Shown here: positions 11,926 through 24,158 of the stretch, piece after piece
Layout: each line of letters starts with the position of its first letter
Position numbering within the stretch: position 1 is the first letter of the stretch
NCBI GenBank assembly: GCA_019802505.1
Contig: JAFMOC010000032.1
Location: 283,501 to 347,500 of the forward strand
Length of the DNA stretch: 64,000 nt
From: Corydoras sp. C115
Taxonomy: Eukaryota; Chordata; Actinopteri; Siluriformes; Callichthyidae
Direction of reading: 5' to 3'
Position numbers and translations under genes: made by a program
Notes under the pieces: generated by a model
Databases searched by the model: none
Seen by the model: only the letters and a program-made list of their open reading frames with translations
Told to the model about the DNA's origin: nothing

Positions 11926-11980
<55 letters not shown>
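11926..11980. repeat. (TA)n microsatellite at a relic break
   Basis: Pure TA repeat that begins directly inside the signal-peptide exon of the relic gene. Confidence 0.95.
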
Positions 11981-11985
<5 letters not shown>

Positions 11986-12552
11986 TTTTTTTAAATTAAA
12001 ATATCAAATAATTCACATTAAAATAACACCGTGAAAGTCACACAAATTGAGAACTACACATATTCTTAAAAATATGTTAACAAAGTCACATCAAAAGTGT
12101 CAAAAATTATGTTATCCTAAAAGTCCTGAATATTAAATGTTACCAAATTAATAATGTTCAGCAATGTAAGTTCCAGGGGGATTCTAATCAAATGACATTT
12201 CTTAATCATGTAGTCATAATTTATTACATGATTTGTATTGGATTTACTTTAAAAAATGCTTGGTAAGCAGCAAAGGCAGTCCATTGGCTATGGAATGATT
12301 ATTCAAATCTCCTAAATTTATTCTAAATATTTTAATAAGCATCACTGAATTCATTATTGGCAAATATTATATTTATTATATTTAATGCACTAAAGGAAAC
12401 ATAAGAAAGGGTTAATTGTCCTAAATAAAATTGCAAAGGCCACTTTCAGATCAGCCCATGTTTTTGCATGTATTTGAAAATAAAAGGAACTAAAATATGC
12501 ATTCTCCTGCAGGCCATTCTCACTTAGGAAGAAACAAAAAATTCTGGGGATG

Positions 12553-12555
<3 letters not shown>

Positions 12556-12601
<46 letters not shown>
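12556..12601. repeat. Poly(A) tract
   Basis: About 46 consecutive A. It may be the tail of a retroposed sequence, but no clear element is seen next to it. Confidence 0.8.
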
Positions 12602-12606
<5 letters not shown>

Positions 12607-13326
12607 CCATATAAAATAAAATGAACAAGATAAATTCGAATGCGTTTTATTTTATTTTTAGCATAAATTGCTTTTGTATGCAAACAAAAAAAAAAGCACA
12701 GTCAAAAATATATTTGTTGAATTGTTCTCATACTTTTGTCACTCACAGATCTGTAATATTATATTAATAAATACTTTTAATTTAAAAGAGGCAAATGCTA
12801 ATATTTTGTCTTATTTGTTAATTGTGTCTCTCTTTATCTACTTTAAGGAAATTTATGTCAAAATACAAAACAGTTCTGAAGATAAGTCATGGATTTTTTA
12901 GTATTGGAATGTACAGCTATTATTTTTATTTATATTTTAGAATGACTTTACATTTTTTCTTAATAGATTTCTTTCTTTATGATTTTTTAGACTTAGCTGC
13001 AACATAAAATCAGCTTTCAATTAAATAATAAACTCTTAAAATGGCTTTAACAGATTACAATAACAGATTATGTTAATTATGTATTAATGTTTTTTAATTA
13101 CCATTTCCTCCTGTTTTCCCTAATTATATCTTACATATTCTTTCTTCCCACCATCTGCTCACTTTTGCTTCAATGTTTTTTTGTGAATTCTTTTTTTTTT
13201 TTTTTCATTTTAATAGGACAATGTCAAAGTACGACACAATGCAATATGCAATTCAATCAGAAGTTTATTTGAAGAAGTCTCCAGTAACCTTTGCCATTAA
13301 TACATGGTTTGAGTCTGGCTGCCTCA

Positions 13327-13748
13327 TCAGCCAGTAGCTGGAGCAGGGGCAGGTGCAGCAGGGGCAGGTGCAGCTGCAGCAAGAGCAGCAAGCAACTGTT
13401 GCAGCAGGGCAGCGAGGTTAGTGTTGGTGTTGGTGGGTGGAATGTATGGTCCTCCTCTGTTAGACTGAAAATATAAAAGTAATCATCTTAATATATCTAA
13501 TTAAAAAAAGTAATACATCTTATATATTAAAACAATTTTAAAAAAATATTTGCAGTGTTATTAACCTCATGGCTTGATGAACGCTTCTCTCGTTCATGCT
13601 CATCAGCCTGTGCAAATATGATACAATATTTAGAATGGTTGTATGAATTTATATGAAGTAGTTAATAAAATAAATCAAAACATTGAATACTTACAAAGAC
13701 AGTGCAGAGCAGTCCAATGACACACACGGCAATCAAAGTCATCTTCAT
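13327..13748 (-). CDS. Small secreted prepropeptide, array copy 5 (minus strand)
   Basis: Coding exons on the minus strand are 13748-13695, 13607-13566 and 13464-13327, giving 77 residues, identical in predicted protein to the 9.1-kb copy. Layout: signal peptide 1-18, furin-type R24-E-K-R27, SSSHE, Gly/Tyr/Asn segment, Leu-Gln stretch, Pro-Ala tail with terminal Gly. AATAAA on this strand is at 13269-13264. Confidence 0.82.
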
Positions 13749-13927
13749 GTTTCCTTTTTTTTCCAAGGCTTCTGCTGATGTAGAAAATAGCTTTAGATTT
13801 GTTTTTATTCACTACTGTGGTTTAAATAATAACTTAGAAACAAAAAACACTTACCTTTCAACAGATTTGAAACAACAGATGCTTTGCAATCCAAGTCTGA
13901 TGATTTACTGAGGTTTTCAGTTCTGCC

Positions 13928-13961
13928 TTTTAAAGAGAACATCGCAACTTGATCAACCAAT
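13928..13961 (-). promoter_or_regulatory. CCAAT/TATA-like promoter of copy 5
   Basis: ATTGG (13961-13957) and CTTTAAAA (13935-13928) on the minus strand; exon 1 ends at 13855 with a GTAAGT donor. Confidence 0.65.
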
Positions 13962-14169
13962 CAGCATGAATTCTAATACATTGAGACATCTAATAAAGCC
14001 TGGGCTTAACTGCAGACAGCTGCTTATATGAAGCAATATTTGGTAATATTGAAACATGTTTATGAAACCAGTGTTAATTCTTTAGCTGTAATAATACATT
14101 TCAATTAAATAAAACATTAAAAACCAACTTGTTCAAGCCATTAATACAGAACTATACGAAACATCTGCA

Positions 14170-15690
14170 GATCTTCAGTTTATAGGTTAAAGTTTAGACC
14201 TTGTTTTTATTATTGGATTAGTTTAATTTGTTTAAAGTGGTGTTTATTAAAAAATGCAGAAATAAACATGCTGTTTAATAACCATTAGTATGCCACAATT
14301 ATTACTTCTCATTGTAGAACTTATACACAAATGAATGTAAAAAAGACGACTCGTCCGACTTCCATATGAATGCAATAAGTGATTTACTGAAATAAAGATG
14401 ATTTTACTGCAAATTTAAGTCTGTCATGTATCATTTTTTGAATTAATTAAGATAACTGTATAAAGTCATAACCATTTTTTTTTAACACGGCTATCATTAT
14501 TTATAGCACACAGTACAAGCTACAGGATAACTATAAGGATTTAAAACTAGGTTAGCCATAATCCACAGAATTGTTATAAAAAGGTTTATTAAAATATAAA
14601 ATAATTCAGATTAAAGTAACACAGTAAGTCACACAAATAGATAACTCCAAAAATATAAAAATAAAAAAAAAAGTATAAGAACAAAACAAAGTCACATCAA
14701 AGTGTCTAAAATGTATATGAATTAATAAACCAAAAACCTACACAAGAGAAAGATAAATAACAAGATGTTATCATAAAAGTCCTGAAATAAGAGCATCAGC
14801 AGAATATTAAATGTTACCAGTTAATAATTTTCAGCAATGTAAGTTCCAGGGGGATTCTAATCAAATGACATTTCTTAATCATGTAGTCATAATTTATTAC
14901 ATGATTTGTATTGGATTTACTTAAAAAATGCTTGTTAAGCAGCAAAGGCAGTCCATTGGCTATGGAATGATTAATCAAATCTCTTAAATTTATTAATGAA
15001 TGTATTAATAATTATCACAATAAGCATCACTGAATCCATTATTGGCAAATAGAAGAAGAATCTTAATGTCACGCATAATCCTAAACCTCGGTCAAAAAAA
15101 AAATAAAAAAAAAAATAAATAATGAACAAATCAAGATAAATACGAATGATTTTATTTTAATTTTTTTTTTTTGCTTTTTTTTAGCATTGCTTTTGTATGT
15201 AAACAAAACAGCAGATTACCAGATGATAAATAAGAAAAGCAAATAGTCCAAAATATATTTGTTGAATTTTTATCACAACCATGTGTTAGTTTGATTTTTT
15301 TGTAAAGAATTTCTCCTTTATGTTGAATAAATCACTTCAGTTTGTTCCATTTCTGTTGCTAATTATTTAATATTATTCATTTTGATATAAATTAAATAGG
15401 ATGCATTCCTATAGTGCAGAGCCTCTCAGCCACCTAATGGTTTACTGCTATGTTCAAACCTTTGCATAAGTCTTGTTTCAAATCATGCTCGTGTAATTTT
15501 ATATTAATATGACAGGGAGATAGAGGTCTTGTTTATTTACTATTTATTTGTAAAGATGTCATCATGTAGAAAGGTAAATAATCTGAACCAATCCTTATTT
15601 CCCAACTGTTGAGCAATGTTAGTTGCTTAATTTTGCCTGATGCTGAAGCCTGATTTAATGCTTAATAAATTGTTGTGGTACCACAGTTCA
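14170..15690. other. Intergenic, duplicated filler
   Basis: The stretch 14585-15560 is a third copy of the sequence around 7870-8860 (which carries a SINE) and 11985-12310. No gene is recognised. Confidence 0.5.
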
Positions 15691-15695
15691 TGTTG

Positions 15696-15787
15696 ATTGG
15701 TCGATTCTGGAGTAAAAATGTATTTAAAGAAGGTTTTATAGTTGTAGTACAGCATCTGATTGAGATTCATCATTTCACCTGCTAGAT
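15696..15787 (+). promoter_or_regulatory. ATTGG plus TATTTAAAG promoter and exon 1
   Basis: ATTGG at 15696-15700, TATTTAAAG at 15721-15729. Exon 1 contains the conserved 5' leader GTACAGCATCTGATTGAGA and ends at 15787 (GTAAGA donor). Confidence 0.6.
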
Positions 15788-15921
15788 GTAAGAGAAGGTT
15801 TCATCTGAGGAAATAATTTAACATTCTATTATATTTCATTACATTCTATTATAATTGAATTATTAATATGAAAGTGACTTATGTCTTATTTTTCCTAACA
15901 GTGTACAATTCAGAAATAGCC

Positions 15922-16273
15922 ATGAAGATTGCTCTCATTGCAGTTTGCCTTTTTGGACTCCTCTGTGCTGCCTTTGTAAGTATAAATAAAAAAAATTACA
16001 AATAAATTGTTTATTTTAATAAAACATAAAACACCAGTCTGATTTTATTTTATAGGCCGCTGAAGAGCATGAACGTGAAAAGCGCTCTGGCGAGGTAAAA
16101 AAAATTCAGCTTTCTTGTTCTATATTAATGGCATATTTAATTCTGACTCACAAATATTGTGTAATTTACAGTATTATGGAGGAGGATTCTATCCATACTA
16201 TGACAACAGCAACAACATTCTCAACTCTTTTCTGCCCTTCCTATTACTGCGACTGTTTCCTGCAGCTGGATAA
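15922..16273 (+). CDS. Small secreted prepropeptide, array copy 6 (shortest)
   Basis: Coding exons are 15922-15975, 16056-16094 and 16172-16273, giving 64 residues, the shortest intact copy. The signal peptide starts MKIALIAVCLFGLLC. Exon 3 (13 codons) holds R25-E-K-R28. Exon 4 starts YYGGGFYPYY, then an Asn/Ser linker, a Leu/Phe-rich segment, and only Pro-Ala-Ala-Gly where others have a long Pro-Ala repeat. AATAAA is at 16322-16327. It starts the series of 13-codon exon 3 genes (with 17.9, 24.4, 27.3, 29.9 and 31.8 kb). Confidence 0.8.
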
Positions 16274-17650
16274 ACTTTAAAAAAAAACATATCATGTTAT
16301 AAGAGATAAGTAATTACTTTAAATAAAAAATATAAAAAAAATCAAAATGAGTTGTAATGTCTTACATTTTGAATAAATTACTGAAACTGATCAATAGTTC
16401 CAATGTTATTAAAGTTCTTTGAATGTTGAATGTTATTCAAAAACACTCCCTAGAGCCATTGTTACACACAGATACCACAACATAAACAAAATGTGCAAAC
16501 CACAACCTTCCAGAAGGCATAAATGCATCAATTTTTGTTTCCAAATTTCTTTTATTTGTGGAGATTGCATGTATGAAGATTACTAAAATAGTTTTTAAAC
16601 AATATCTGTTGATCTAATTGTCTGTGCAGATTAAAATATGAGTAGCACTAATATAATAAGTATTTCTGTCTTTAAAAAAGTCAAAATACTTTTGGTTATA
16701 ATTCAGGGTTTCCTTTAAATTATAACATTTTGATTTATTATTATTATTATTATTGGGCGGCACGGTGGTTTAGTGATTAGCACATTCACCTCTCAGCACT
16801 AAGGATTGCTGATTCGAATCCCAATCTGGGTGGAGATTTCATGTTCTCCCCATGTCCGCATGGGTTTCCTTCCACAGTCCAAAAACATGGATCGAGTTCA
16901 ATTGAATTCTCCAAATTGCCCCATATACAAACAAGTGTGTTTGTGTGTGTCCAGCAATAGATTGGCACCCTGTCCTGGGTGTATCTGCCCAGCGCCCGAA
17001 ACGTTCTCCCCTGGATGGGCATGGGGAACCCCCCGTGACCCTAATAGAGGATAAAGTGTATAATAATGGATGGATTATTATTATCATTATTAAAAAGCTA
17101 TACTAGTCAATTATAGTAATAGATAAATAATAGTAATAAAGTTTTATTATATAAACTTTTATCTGATACCTATTCCTGTAAACAGAATGCTGTATTATGT
17201 TAAACAAGACTGTTTACTAGTCATAGCAAACAAGAGTCTTAAAATAATTTAGTAAAAGCACAGGGGGTACAAGGTGTTCGGTGCAAAAGTAATTGCACAT
17301 TTCATGTTTTTATTTTTTTCTGAAAGTTTTATAATTAACAAATATCATATTTTAATATTTCCTATGGAAAATTGATTTATTTACATTCAGAAAAGATACT
17401 TGAAGCAAAGGTGTCCAAATTTCTGCACAAGTCTGTAGGCGTATTCAGTTTCTCATTACCTGATTAAATTCTGTATTACTGTGTCAAGAAGACAGATCTC
17501 TTTGTTTAAACAATTTAGCAGAATAAAGCTTTCATGCTGCAGAAGTTTAAATAATCTGAATCTCAATTTCCCAATAGTTGTTGCCTAATTTGTCTGATGG
17601 AGAATCCTTACCATGAATTATGAATTATGTTACAGCGCCACAATTCATGC
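16274..17650. other. Intergenic with one SINE
   Basis: Apart from the SINE at 16755-17075, no exon or known repeat is seen. Confidence 0.5.
16755..17075 (+). mobile_element. tRNA-derived SINE
   Basis: Starts GGGCGGCACGGTGGTTTAGTG and has a B-box-like GATTCGAATCC. It shares the full body with the other copies and ends near a GATAAAGTGTATAATAATGG tail. Confidence 0.88.
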
Positions 17651-17652
17651 TG

Positions 17653-17746
17653 ATTGGTCGATTCCCGGGTAAAAAAATATATAAAAGGAAGATCCTATAG
17701 CTTCAGAACAGCATCTGATTAAGAATCATCTTTTTACCTGTTAGCT
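17653..17746 (+). promoter_or_regulatory. ATTGG plus TATATAAAA promoter and exon 1
   Basis: ATTGG at 17653-17657, TATATAAAA at 17678-17686. Exon 1 ends at 17746 before GTAAGA. Confidence 0.65.
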
Positions 17747-17860
17747 GTAAGAGCATGTCCCACCTGAGAAAATATTTTAACATTTTCATTAAAATGATTA
17801 TTTTGTGAGTGACATTTATGTTATCTTTTTCCTAAATCAGTTTGAAGACCACAAATAGCC

Positions 17861-18239
17861 ATGAAGATTGCCCTCATTGCAGTTTGCCTCATTGGACTGA
17901 TCTGCGCAGCCATTGTAAGTACTGACGTTTTCAAATTTACAACCAAACATGTTAAATTTGATACTGCAGACTGATCTGCGCATCATTTTTATAGGCGAAT
18001 GAAGAGCATGAACGTGAGAAGCGCTCTGGTGAGGTAAGTAAAGCCATCTTAATAATTCTAAATATATATTGTGGCATCTTGATTCAGAACTGTTACTATT
18101 ATATAATTTGCAGTCTTATGGACGAGGATTTTATCCATACTACAACAACAACAACTACAACAGCCTTCTCACTAGTCTGCTGCCTTTACTGCTAGCACAA
18201 CTGTTTCCTGCTCCAGCTCCAGCTCCAGCTGCAGGATAA
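17861..18239 (+). CDS. Small secreted prepropeptide, array copy 7
   Basis: Coding exons are 17861-17914, 17995-18033 and 18114-18239, giving 72 residues. Signal peptide 1-18 (MKIALIAVCLIGLICAAI); propeptide 19-28 ending in furin-type R25-E-K-R28; predicted mature chain 29-72. This has a Tyr/Gly-rich start (33-41), Asn run 42-45, Leu-rich segment 49-61 and a Pro-Ala tail 63-71 with terminal Gly72. AATAAA is at 18303-18308. It is a good reference copy for the family, as every part is present. Biological role unknown. Confidence 0.85.
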
Positions 18240-18599
18240 AAAGCTGTCCAGTTCTAAAATATGTCAATATCACAATGTTGTAATTGATGAGTAATTGCTT
18301 CCAATAAAAAATGTAAGAACTGCAATCTGATGTCTGATGTCTTACATTCTGAAGGGTCATTATTTATTATTTTTTGAAAAACCAAAAAAAAAAAGAAATG
18401 CTATAAATATTGAACAATGAATATTAACATTTTGTGAAACAGCTAAATATATAACACAACACACCTTTTTAAAATCACAATTAAACCTATATTAAACCCA
18501 TCACTTTTATTTTTGAATTTCTCAGAAATTTAGAGCATATTTATTTAATACACACCTTTTATGTTAAAGTATCAACACAAATAAGATGAAAAATGCATA

Positions 18600-18800
18600 G
18601 CATAGGCAGTGGTTAGGGAGTTGGGCTATCAATCTGAAGGTTGGGGGTTCAAATCCCAGGTCCACTGAAGTTGCCAGTGTGGGTCCTTGCGCAAGGCCCT
18701 TAACCCTCATTGCTCCAGGGATGTTGTGATTAACCCTGTGCTCACCTTGTAAGTCGCTTTGGATAAAAGAGTCCAATAAATGACCAAATGTAAATGTATA
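18600..18800 (+). mobile_element. tRNA-type SINE, second family
   Basis: Head with B-box-like GGTTCAAATCC, then CCCTTAACCCTCATTGCTCC and a tail GTCGCTTTGGATAAAAGAGT ending in AAATGTAAATG. A partner copy in the other orientation is at 22.85 kb. Confidence 0.8.
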
Positions 18801-19124
18801 AAAATTAACTATATTTGGCAAGAGGTACACACTAATATAGTATATACTAGATAATTTGAAACTATAAATTAACCAAAATCTTAATCCAATAATAAAAACA
18901 GAAACCAAGACTTGGAGTGACTCAATACAATGATATAAGAAATTTGTAATTACTTGAAATAAAGAAGTTTATAACTGCAAACTGAGCTCTGCTTTCTTGT
19001 CAGTTGCTGGAGATAAATTGCTATAAAAATGATGTATTTCTTATAACTCCCCCCATTTTTACTGTAACTACTTTTCTGTGTTATTTGTATGAAAGCATGT
19101 TTATTTTCTAGTCATTGGTGTCAT

Positions 19125-19129
<5 letters not shown>

Positions 19130-19205
<76 letters not shown>
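19130..19205. repeat. (TA)n microsatellite
   Basis: About 76 bp of TA repeats. Confidence 0.95.
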
Positions 19206-19210
<5 letters not shown>

Positions 19211-20645
19211 CATCAACATATAAAAGCTTCCCTTACTGATTTTAACAAAACTTCAACCCAACTTTATCAAACAACCTTTACTTTGAAGAAAATACAATTA
19301 AAGAGTAAAATTAAATTGTAAAATATTACAACCAAATTTTCCGAAGGTTGCAGTAGTAAACGTAAACTAGTAGGAAGTGTACAGATGTTTGAATGACATC
19401 AGCACATCTGCAGCCTCTAGTCTCTTACAGTATGTTCTGGTGTGATTTTGGTCCATAGTTTGGTTTCTTGCTCAATGATTTCTGTTGGGTTTTGATTAGT
19501 ATGTTGGGCTGCCATCTCATTATTACAGTGTTTCCAGTTTTAAAGAACTTCTTTACCCATTTTGTTGCGTGAAGGGGGGGGGGGTGCCATGCATAAACAT
19601 AGGAAAGTAACAACTTGTAGTCGAAGAAGGTTCTAATCAATATATTCATTCACTCTGCCATGTACAAGAGGTCATCTACCTGCTGCTGAAATCATTGATC
19701 AAACAATGACAATCCTCCACCTTTAACTAACCGTTTTAACTTTTAACTAACATTTGATAAACATAAATAAATAATACATTATACAAATAAAAAAAATACA
19801 TAAAGCCTTTATCTGTACAACAGATGATTATGGGAATTAGGTGTCAATTCAATGCCAGTAACTATAATATCTGTTTTGATCAGAGTGTTATTCACCAACC
19901 GGCTGATTTTTTCTCAAAATATGGTAGAAATTACCCTAAATTATACACATTAATCTTACATTGTCTTGCCAAATTAAATCCTATGTTTTTAGGTCTCCTT
20001 ACACATTTAGTATGTTTTTTTTCTAAACATGCTATGTAATTAGTATGATGTAATTTGAAGTTTTATTTTTTGTGTACATATTTTATGATTGTATTCACAC
20101 TAAAACTAATTTAAATACCTCATATACAGTATTTACTCAAAAATACCTCTCATTTTATTAGGGCCATGTAATTCAACCTTCAAATAAAACACTAAAATGC
20201 AGAGCTTGCAGGATACAAATGATACCACCACACCCGATTACTCACCCGAAATTTAGCTAATTCTGAGGATCTAGTGTGTTTGCCTTTATTGTTACTAGTT
20301 TATCAAAGGCTTTTTACATCAAAGGTCTGTTTTACATGGAACAAAAACAATAATAAGTCTAAAATGAAAAAGTTAATTTTTTATTTCATTGTACTGTTCT
20401 TTTACTGCAAAGTTTCTGTGGAGGGGATGATCAGAATAGTTTACTTTGTTTATTATTTCTTCTCTCCCACAACGTGACTAAACTGATGAGGATTTGTTAC
20501 AGAAAGGCACATAATCTGACTCAACAAGCATTTCTTGCAACTGTTGAGTGATGATGATGTTTGAGATCATTTGATGAAGACATCAGTCTGTAGCTAAACC
20601 TAGTGTTTAGTAGCCATAGTAGTTAGTTACCGGCCATTCATGCTG

Positions 20646-20751
20646 ATTGGTTGATCACGTGGTGATGTTCTCTTTAAAAGGCAGGAGCAAGAATCTAGTA
20701 AAGCATCAAACTTGGAATTCTGAACTCTTGTGTGGTTCATTCTGTTTTAAG
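20646..20751 (+). promoter_or_regulatory. ATTGG, CACGTG E-box and TTTAAAAG promoter with exon 1
   Basis: ATTGG at 20646-20650, a palindromic CACGTG at 20656-20661 and TTTAAAAG at 20673-20680. Exon 1 ends at 20751 before GTAAGA. The block is very close to the promoters of the minus-strand genes at 7.4, 9.7 and 13.9 kb, which have CAAGTT where this has CACGTG. Confidence 0.6.
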
Positions 20752-20854
20752 GTAAGATTGGTCATACTTTATGATTTGAGACTTGATAAATGCAAACAAG
20801 CAAATGTAGTAAAATTTAAACTTTGTTCTATATCTAAAAGCTGCAGTTAAAAAC

Positions 20855-21312
20855 ATGAAGGTCACACTGATTGCAGTTTGTCTCATTGGACTGTCCATTG
20901 TTCTTCTTGTAAGTATTAGGACTTTACTGGTTTGACTGACAATAATACTAACAACTGGTTAAGGTATTCTGACTAATGTATTTCTACAGGCTGATGGACA
21001 TGGACAAGGAATGCAATCAGCAAGTCACGAGGTCTGTTAAAAGACATTGTTTATAGATTTTTCCCCCCTTTATTTAGTATTTAATATACACGGCATCATC
21101 ACTATACAGATGCTGTACTGCTTAAACTATATGATTATTAATTTTGTGTGATTGTATATTTTCAGTCACACAGAGGAGGACCATTCGGACCACCATTCTT
21201 CCCTTTCAACAAACTCAACAGCACCCAGATCGATAATCTCCTCAATACTCTCCTGCCCCTTCTGCTTGCCCAGCTGACTCCTCCCTCTACTCCTGCTCCA
21301 GCAGCCGGCTGA
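20855..21312 (+). CDS. Small secreted protein without furin site, array copy 8
   Basis: Coding exons are 20855-20908, 20990-21031 and 21166-21312, giving 80 residues with phase-0 introns. The signal peptide starts MKVTLIAVCLIGLS. Exon 3 reads ADGHGQGMQSASHE: it keeps the length (14 codons) and final SHE of the minus-strand copies but has lost the EREKR cleavage motif. Exon 4 starts SHRGGPFGPPFFPF, has an Asn/Ile/Asp segment, a Leu-rich segment and a Pro/Ser/Thr/Ala tail ending Ala-Ala-Gly. AATAAA is at 21375-21380. Promoter and exon 3 length place it with the 6.8-13.7 kb trio, despite the opposite strand. Confidence 0.8.
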
Positions 21313-22843
21313 TACATCAACCAACCAATTACTGGAAATCTTTATGTTGAAAGCAGCTATAAGTGATTTCTTTAAATAAAGATGTTTAAATTGCAAATAT
21401 ATGTCTGTTCTGTGTCATTTCATCATATCAGTAGAAGTACAAATATATAAACATAACTAAACACAATTCTTATTATCTAGAATCTTTCCTCTACCCAAAA
21501 TCCAAAATGGTTCGCAAAATGAAATTAAAAGTATCAGAATGAGTGTATAAGAGAATGGATATAACATATACTGCATGTGAAAACACCAAAACTTCACAGT
21601 ATAAAACCTTTATACATGATAACAGTTTAAAACAATTTCAGCAATGATGCTCTAATAATAATGGCAATGTTACAGAAACAATAAACAGAACCTAATAAAC
21701 AAAAAAATAAATCAGTTATATTACATTAATTTAAAATTCATGTAGCATTATAATATTTTAGAAAACTGTATATGTATCTGAATATTATTTGACATACATT
21801 GCTTCAAGAATTTTCCATCTTTTTTTTTTATTTATTCACTTCAAAAACCTATACAGCTAATTAAATTGAAATCTGCATATGTAATGAAATGCAGAATAAT
21901 AAATCAAAATATTTGCCATTTCTTACTGTGTTTTTTACTTTGATAAATAAAATTATAATCAGGTAAGGTGATACTTTAGTGCTTTGTGTGTTAAATCATT
22001 TTTCATAAAGCTGTCATGCAAGAAACATCGCACAAAAAAATACAATAAAGTACAATTAATTATTAATTGTCTCGAATCTAAGCTCACTTAGGATAATTTA
22101 CAAAAAACCTCTTTATGATCAGTTAATGAAAAATGTTTTTCCCCCTTGTTTCACTTTATTCTTGCAGCCTGATGAATGGTTTTATTTGTAGGGGCAAATG
22201 TCTTTCGCTGTGATAGTGCTATAGTGGAAGTGGCCTGTGCGGTAAAGTATTTATGCATTGCTTATTCTTTTATTTTATATCGTTTGTCTTATGTGATTGG
22301 ATTTACCTATCCATTCCATGTGTAGATGATGTCAAAATGTACAACATAAACGATCAAATCAACGTGGCTTACCACAGAGTTATGTCTTTAGAACCCAACT
22401 GCAAATAATATGGTCCAAAATATAATGATGTACCTAAACAATGTCTAGTTCTATGAAACAGGGTTAAAACATGTTTGAAAAAAAGTTTCATGTGAATGCG
22501 CAGTTTCAAAATAGAATTAAAATGTTTCTACAGTGGTGTAAACAAAAAAGTGCAACTTTGAAATACCTCCTCCTTCTAGCAGGTAATTCCTTTGTAAAAC
22601 ATTCTGAGCTCATATAAAAAGTCAGTTCTCATCCAAGTAAAGCTAAAGAACCTTAACAAGTCCCATACATAAGTTAGTAAAGCATGGATTGCCTGTTGTA
22701 TCATCATTATGTTAGTTTAGATAAGTCTGTTAAATGGAAAATGATGAAATAACAACTGACAATAAACACACCCAATTTAACAGCCATCAGAAAGTCTTGC
22801 AAATTCTTAATGTTTGTGCATTTGCATGTTTTGTTGCTAATAG

Positions 22844-23047
22844 CTACATTTACATTACATTTGGTCATTTAGCAGACGCTTTTATCCAAAGCGACTTACA
22901 AGGTGAGAACAGGGTTAAACACAACAACCCTTAAGGTTAAGGGTCTCGTTCAAGGACCCACATTGGTAACTTCAGTGGACCTGGGATTTGAACCGCCAAC
23001 CTTCAGAATGATAGCCCAACGCCCTGACCACTGAGCTACCACTCCCC
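22844..23047 (-). mobile_element. tRNA-type SINE, second family
   Basis: Reverse-oriented copy of the 18.6-kb element: tail CATTTGGTCATTTAGCAGAC on the left, tRNA-like head with GGATTTGAACC at the right. Confidence 0.8.
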
Positions 23048-23590
23048 AGTTACACTATAAACAAATGCTAACTACCATAATCCTGTTTAGAAATGCTTGG
23101 ATAGCTTTACCTTCATTTTTTGTTCTTTTTTGGAACTGATGAATTTCAGTAAACGCCACAAAATGATTTGAAATACCACAAAATGATTTGAATACATGAT
23201 CAATAAAGATCAAATTCCCGTCTTATTGGTCCCGCTGATTGTAAGAGCCAAGGACTAGTAAATGTACGTGCCGCATGTGCCGTAGTAAGTCTTTGATGGT
23301 CATATTTGCATCTGAGGTATCTTTGAGCAGTGCATAGTATGTGTACAGGCCCAAATATATTCCAATTTGCTTTTATTATGTTTATTAAAGTTACCTATAA
23401 TTTGTCTCTTGTGTTTTTCTGTCTCATGCGGTTGGGTTCAGAATTCCCACATTTTACTTGATGGAGTGAATAGCACTGAAAATTATTGTTTTATGCCAAA
23501 AACCTGATTATAAACACAGCAAACAATAGATCACATGAAATGACTTCATAATTAACGTATTCATAATTAGAAAATCAAGAAAAAATACTT

Positions 23591-23929
23591 GGCGGCACGG
23601 TGGCTTAGTGGTTAGCACATTCGCCTCTCAGCGCTAGGGATTCCGGGTTCGAATCCCCATCTGGAGTTTCCATGTTCTCCCCGTGTCTGCGTGGGTTTCC
23701 TCCGGGTTCTCCGGTTTCCTCCCACAGTCCAAAAACTTGGATCAAGTCAATTGAATTCTCAAAAATTGCCCCATATAGAGTGTGTCTGTGTGAGTGAGTG
23801 TGTGCCCAGCGATGGATTGGCGCCCTGTCCTGGGTCTGCCAGCGCCTGAGACGCTCTCCCCTGGATGGGCATGGGGAAACCCCCCGCGACTCTAATAGAG
23901 GATAAAGCGGGAGATAATGAATGAATGAA
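23591..23929 (+). mobile_element. tRNA-derived SINE, nearly full length
   Basis: Head GGCGGCACGGTGGCTTAGTG with A box TGGCTTAGTGG and B box GGTTCGAATCC, both exact Pol III promoter matches. The tail is GATAATGAATGAATG. Confidence 0.9.
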
Positions 23930-24158
23930 AGAAAACATACTTTGAGCAAAGTTACCCAAACATTTGCTTTAGACGGTAGGTGTACATTTTTATCATGCTC
24001 ATGTAATTACTGTCAGGAAGACAAATGTCTTGTTTAAACTAAAAGAACAAAGCTGAGAAATTTAGATAATCGGAACCAATCCTTATTTCTCAACTGGTAG
24101 ATAGTTGCTTCATTTTGTTTGATTGAGAATTTGTGTTACAGCATCACGACTCATGTTG

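Larger units (their letters stand above)
12770..14170. repeat. Segmental duplication, copy 3 of 3 (minus-strand gene unit)
   Basis: Matches about 6225-7640 and 8905-9960. Confidence 0.8.
18310..20640. other. Intergenic with SINE and microsatellite
   Basis: Holds a second-family SINE (18600-18800) and (TA)n at 19130-19205. The last 160 bases align with the promoter-side relic at 11.54-11.7 kb. No exon found. Confidence 0.5.
21381..24150. other. Intergenic with two SINEs
   Basis: Contains the SINEs at 22844-23047 and 23591-23929. A TATAAAAAG-like site near 22614-22622 has no coding exon behind it that I can find. Confidence 0.5.

Noticed and set aside
16786..17087. Open frames in the SINE copies (also 8.2, 23.6, 46.0-47.1, 49.4-50.1, 51.7, 55.4, 56.4-57.2, 61.1-61.7 and 62.4 kb)
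   Set aside because: The same frames recur because the SINE is repeated; they are not a protein domain.
19425..19649. Minus-strand 74-residue frame
   Set aside because: No recognisable domain or splice context, and it spans a poly(G) tract.
23591..23665. tRNA gene in the head of the SINE
   Set aside because: A and B boxes match Pol III promoters, but the sequence does not continue as a full cloverleaf and is followed by the SINE body.
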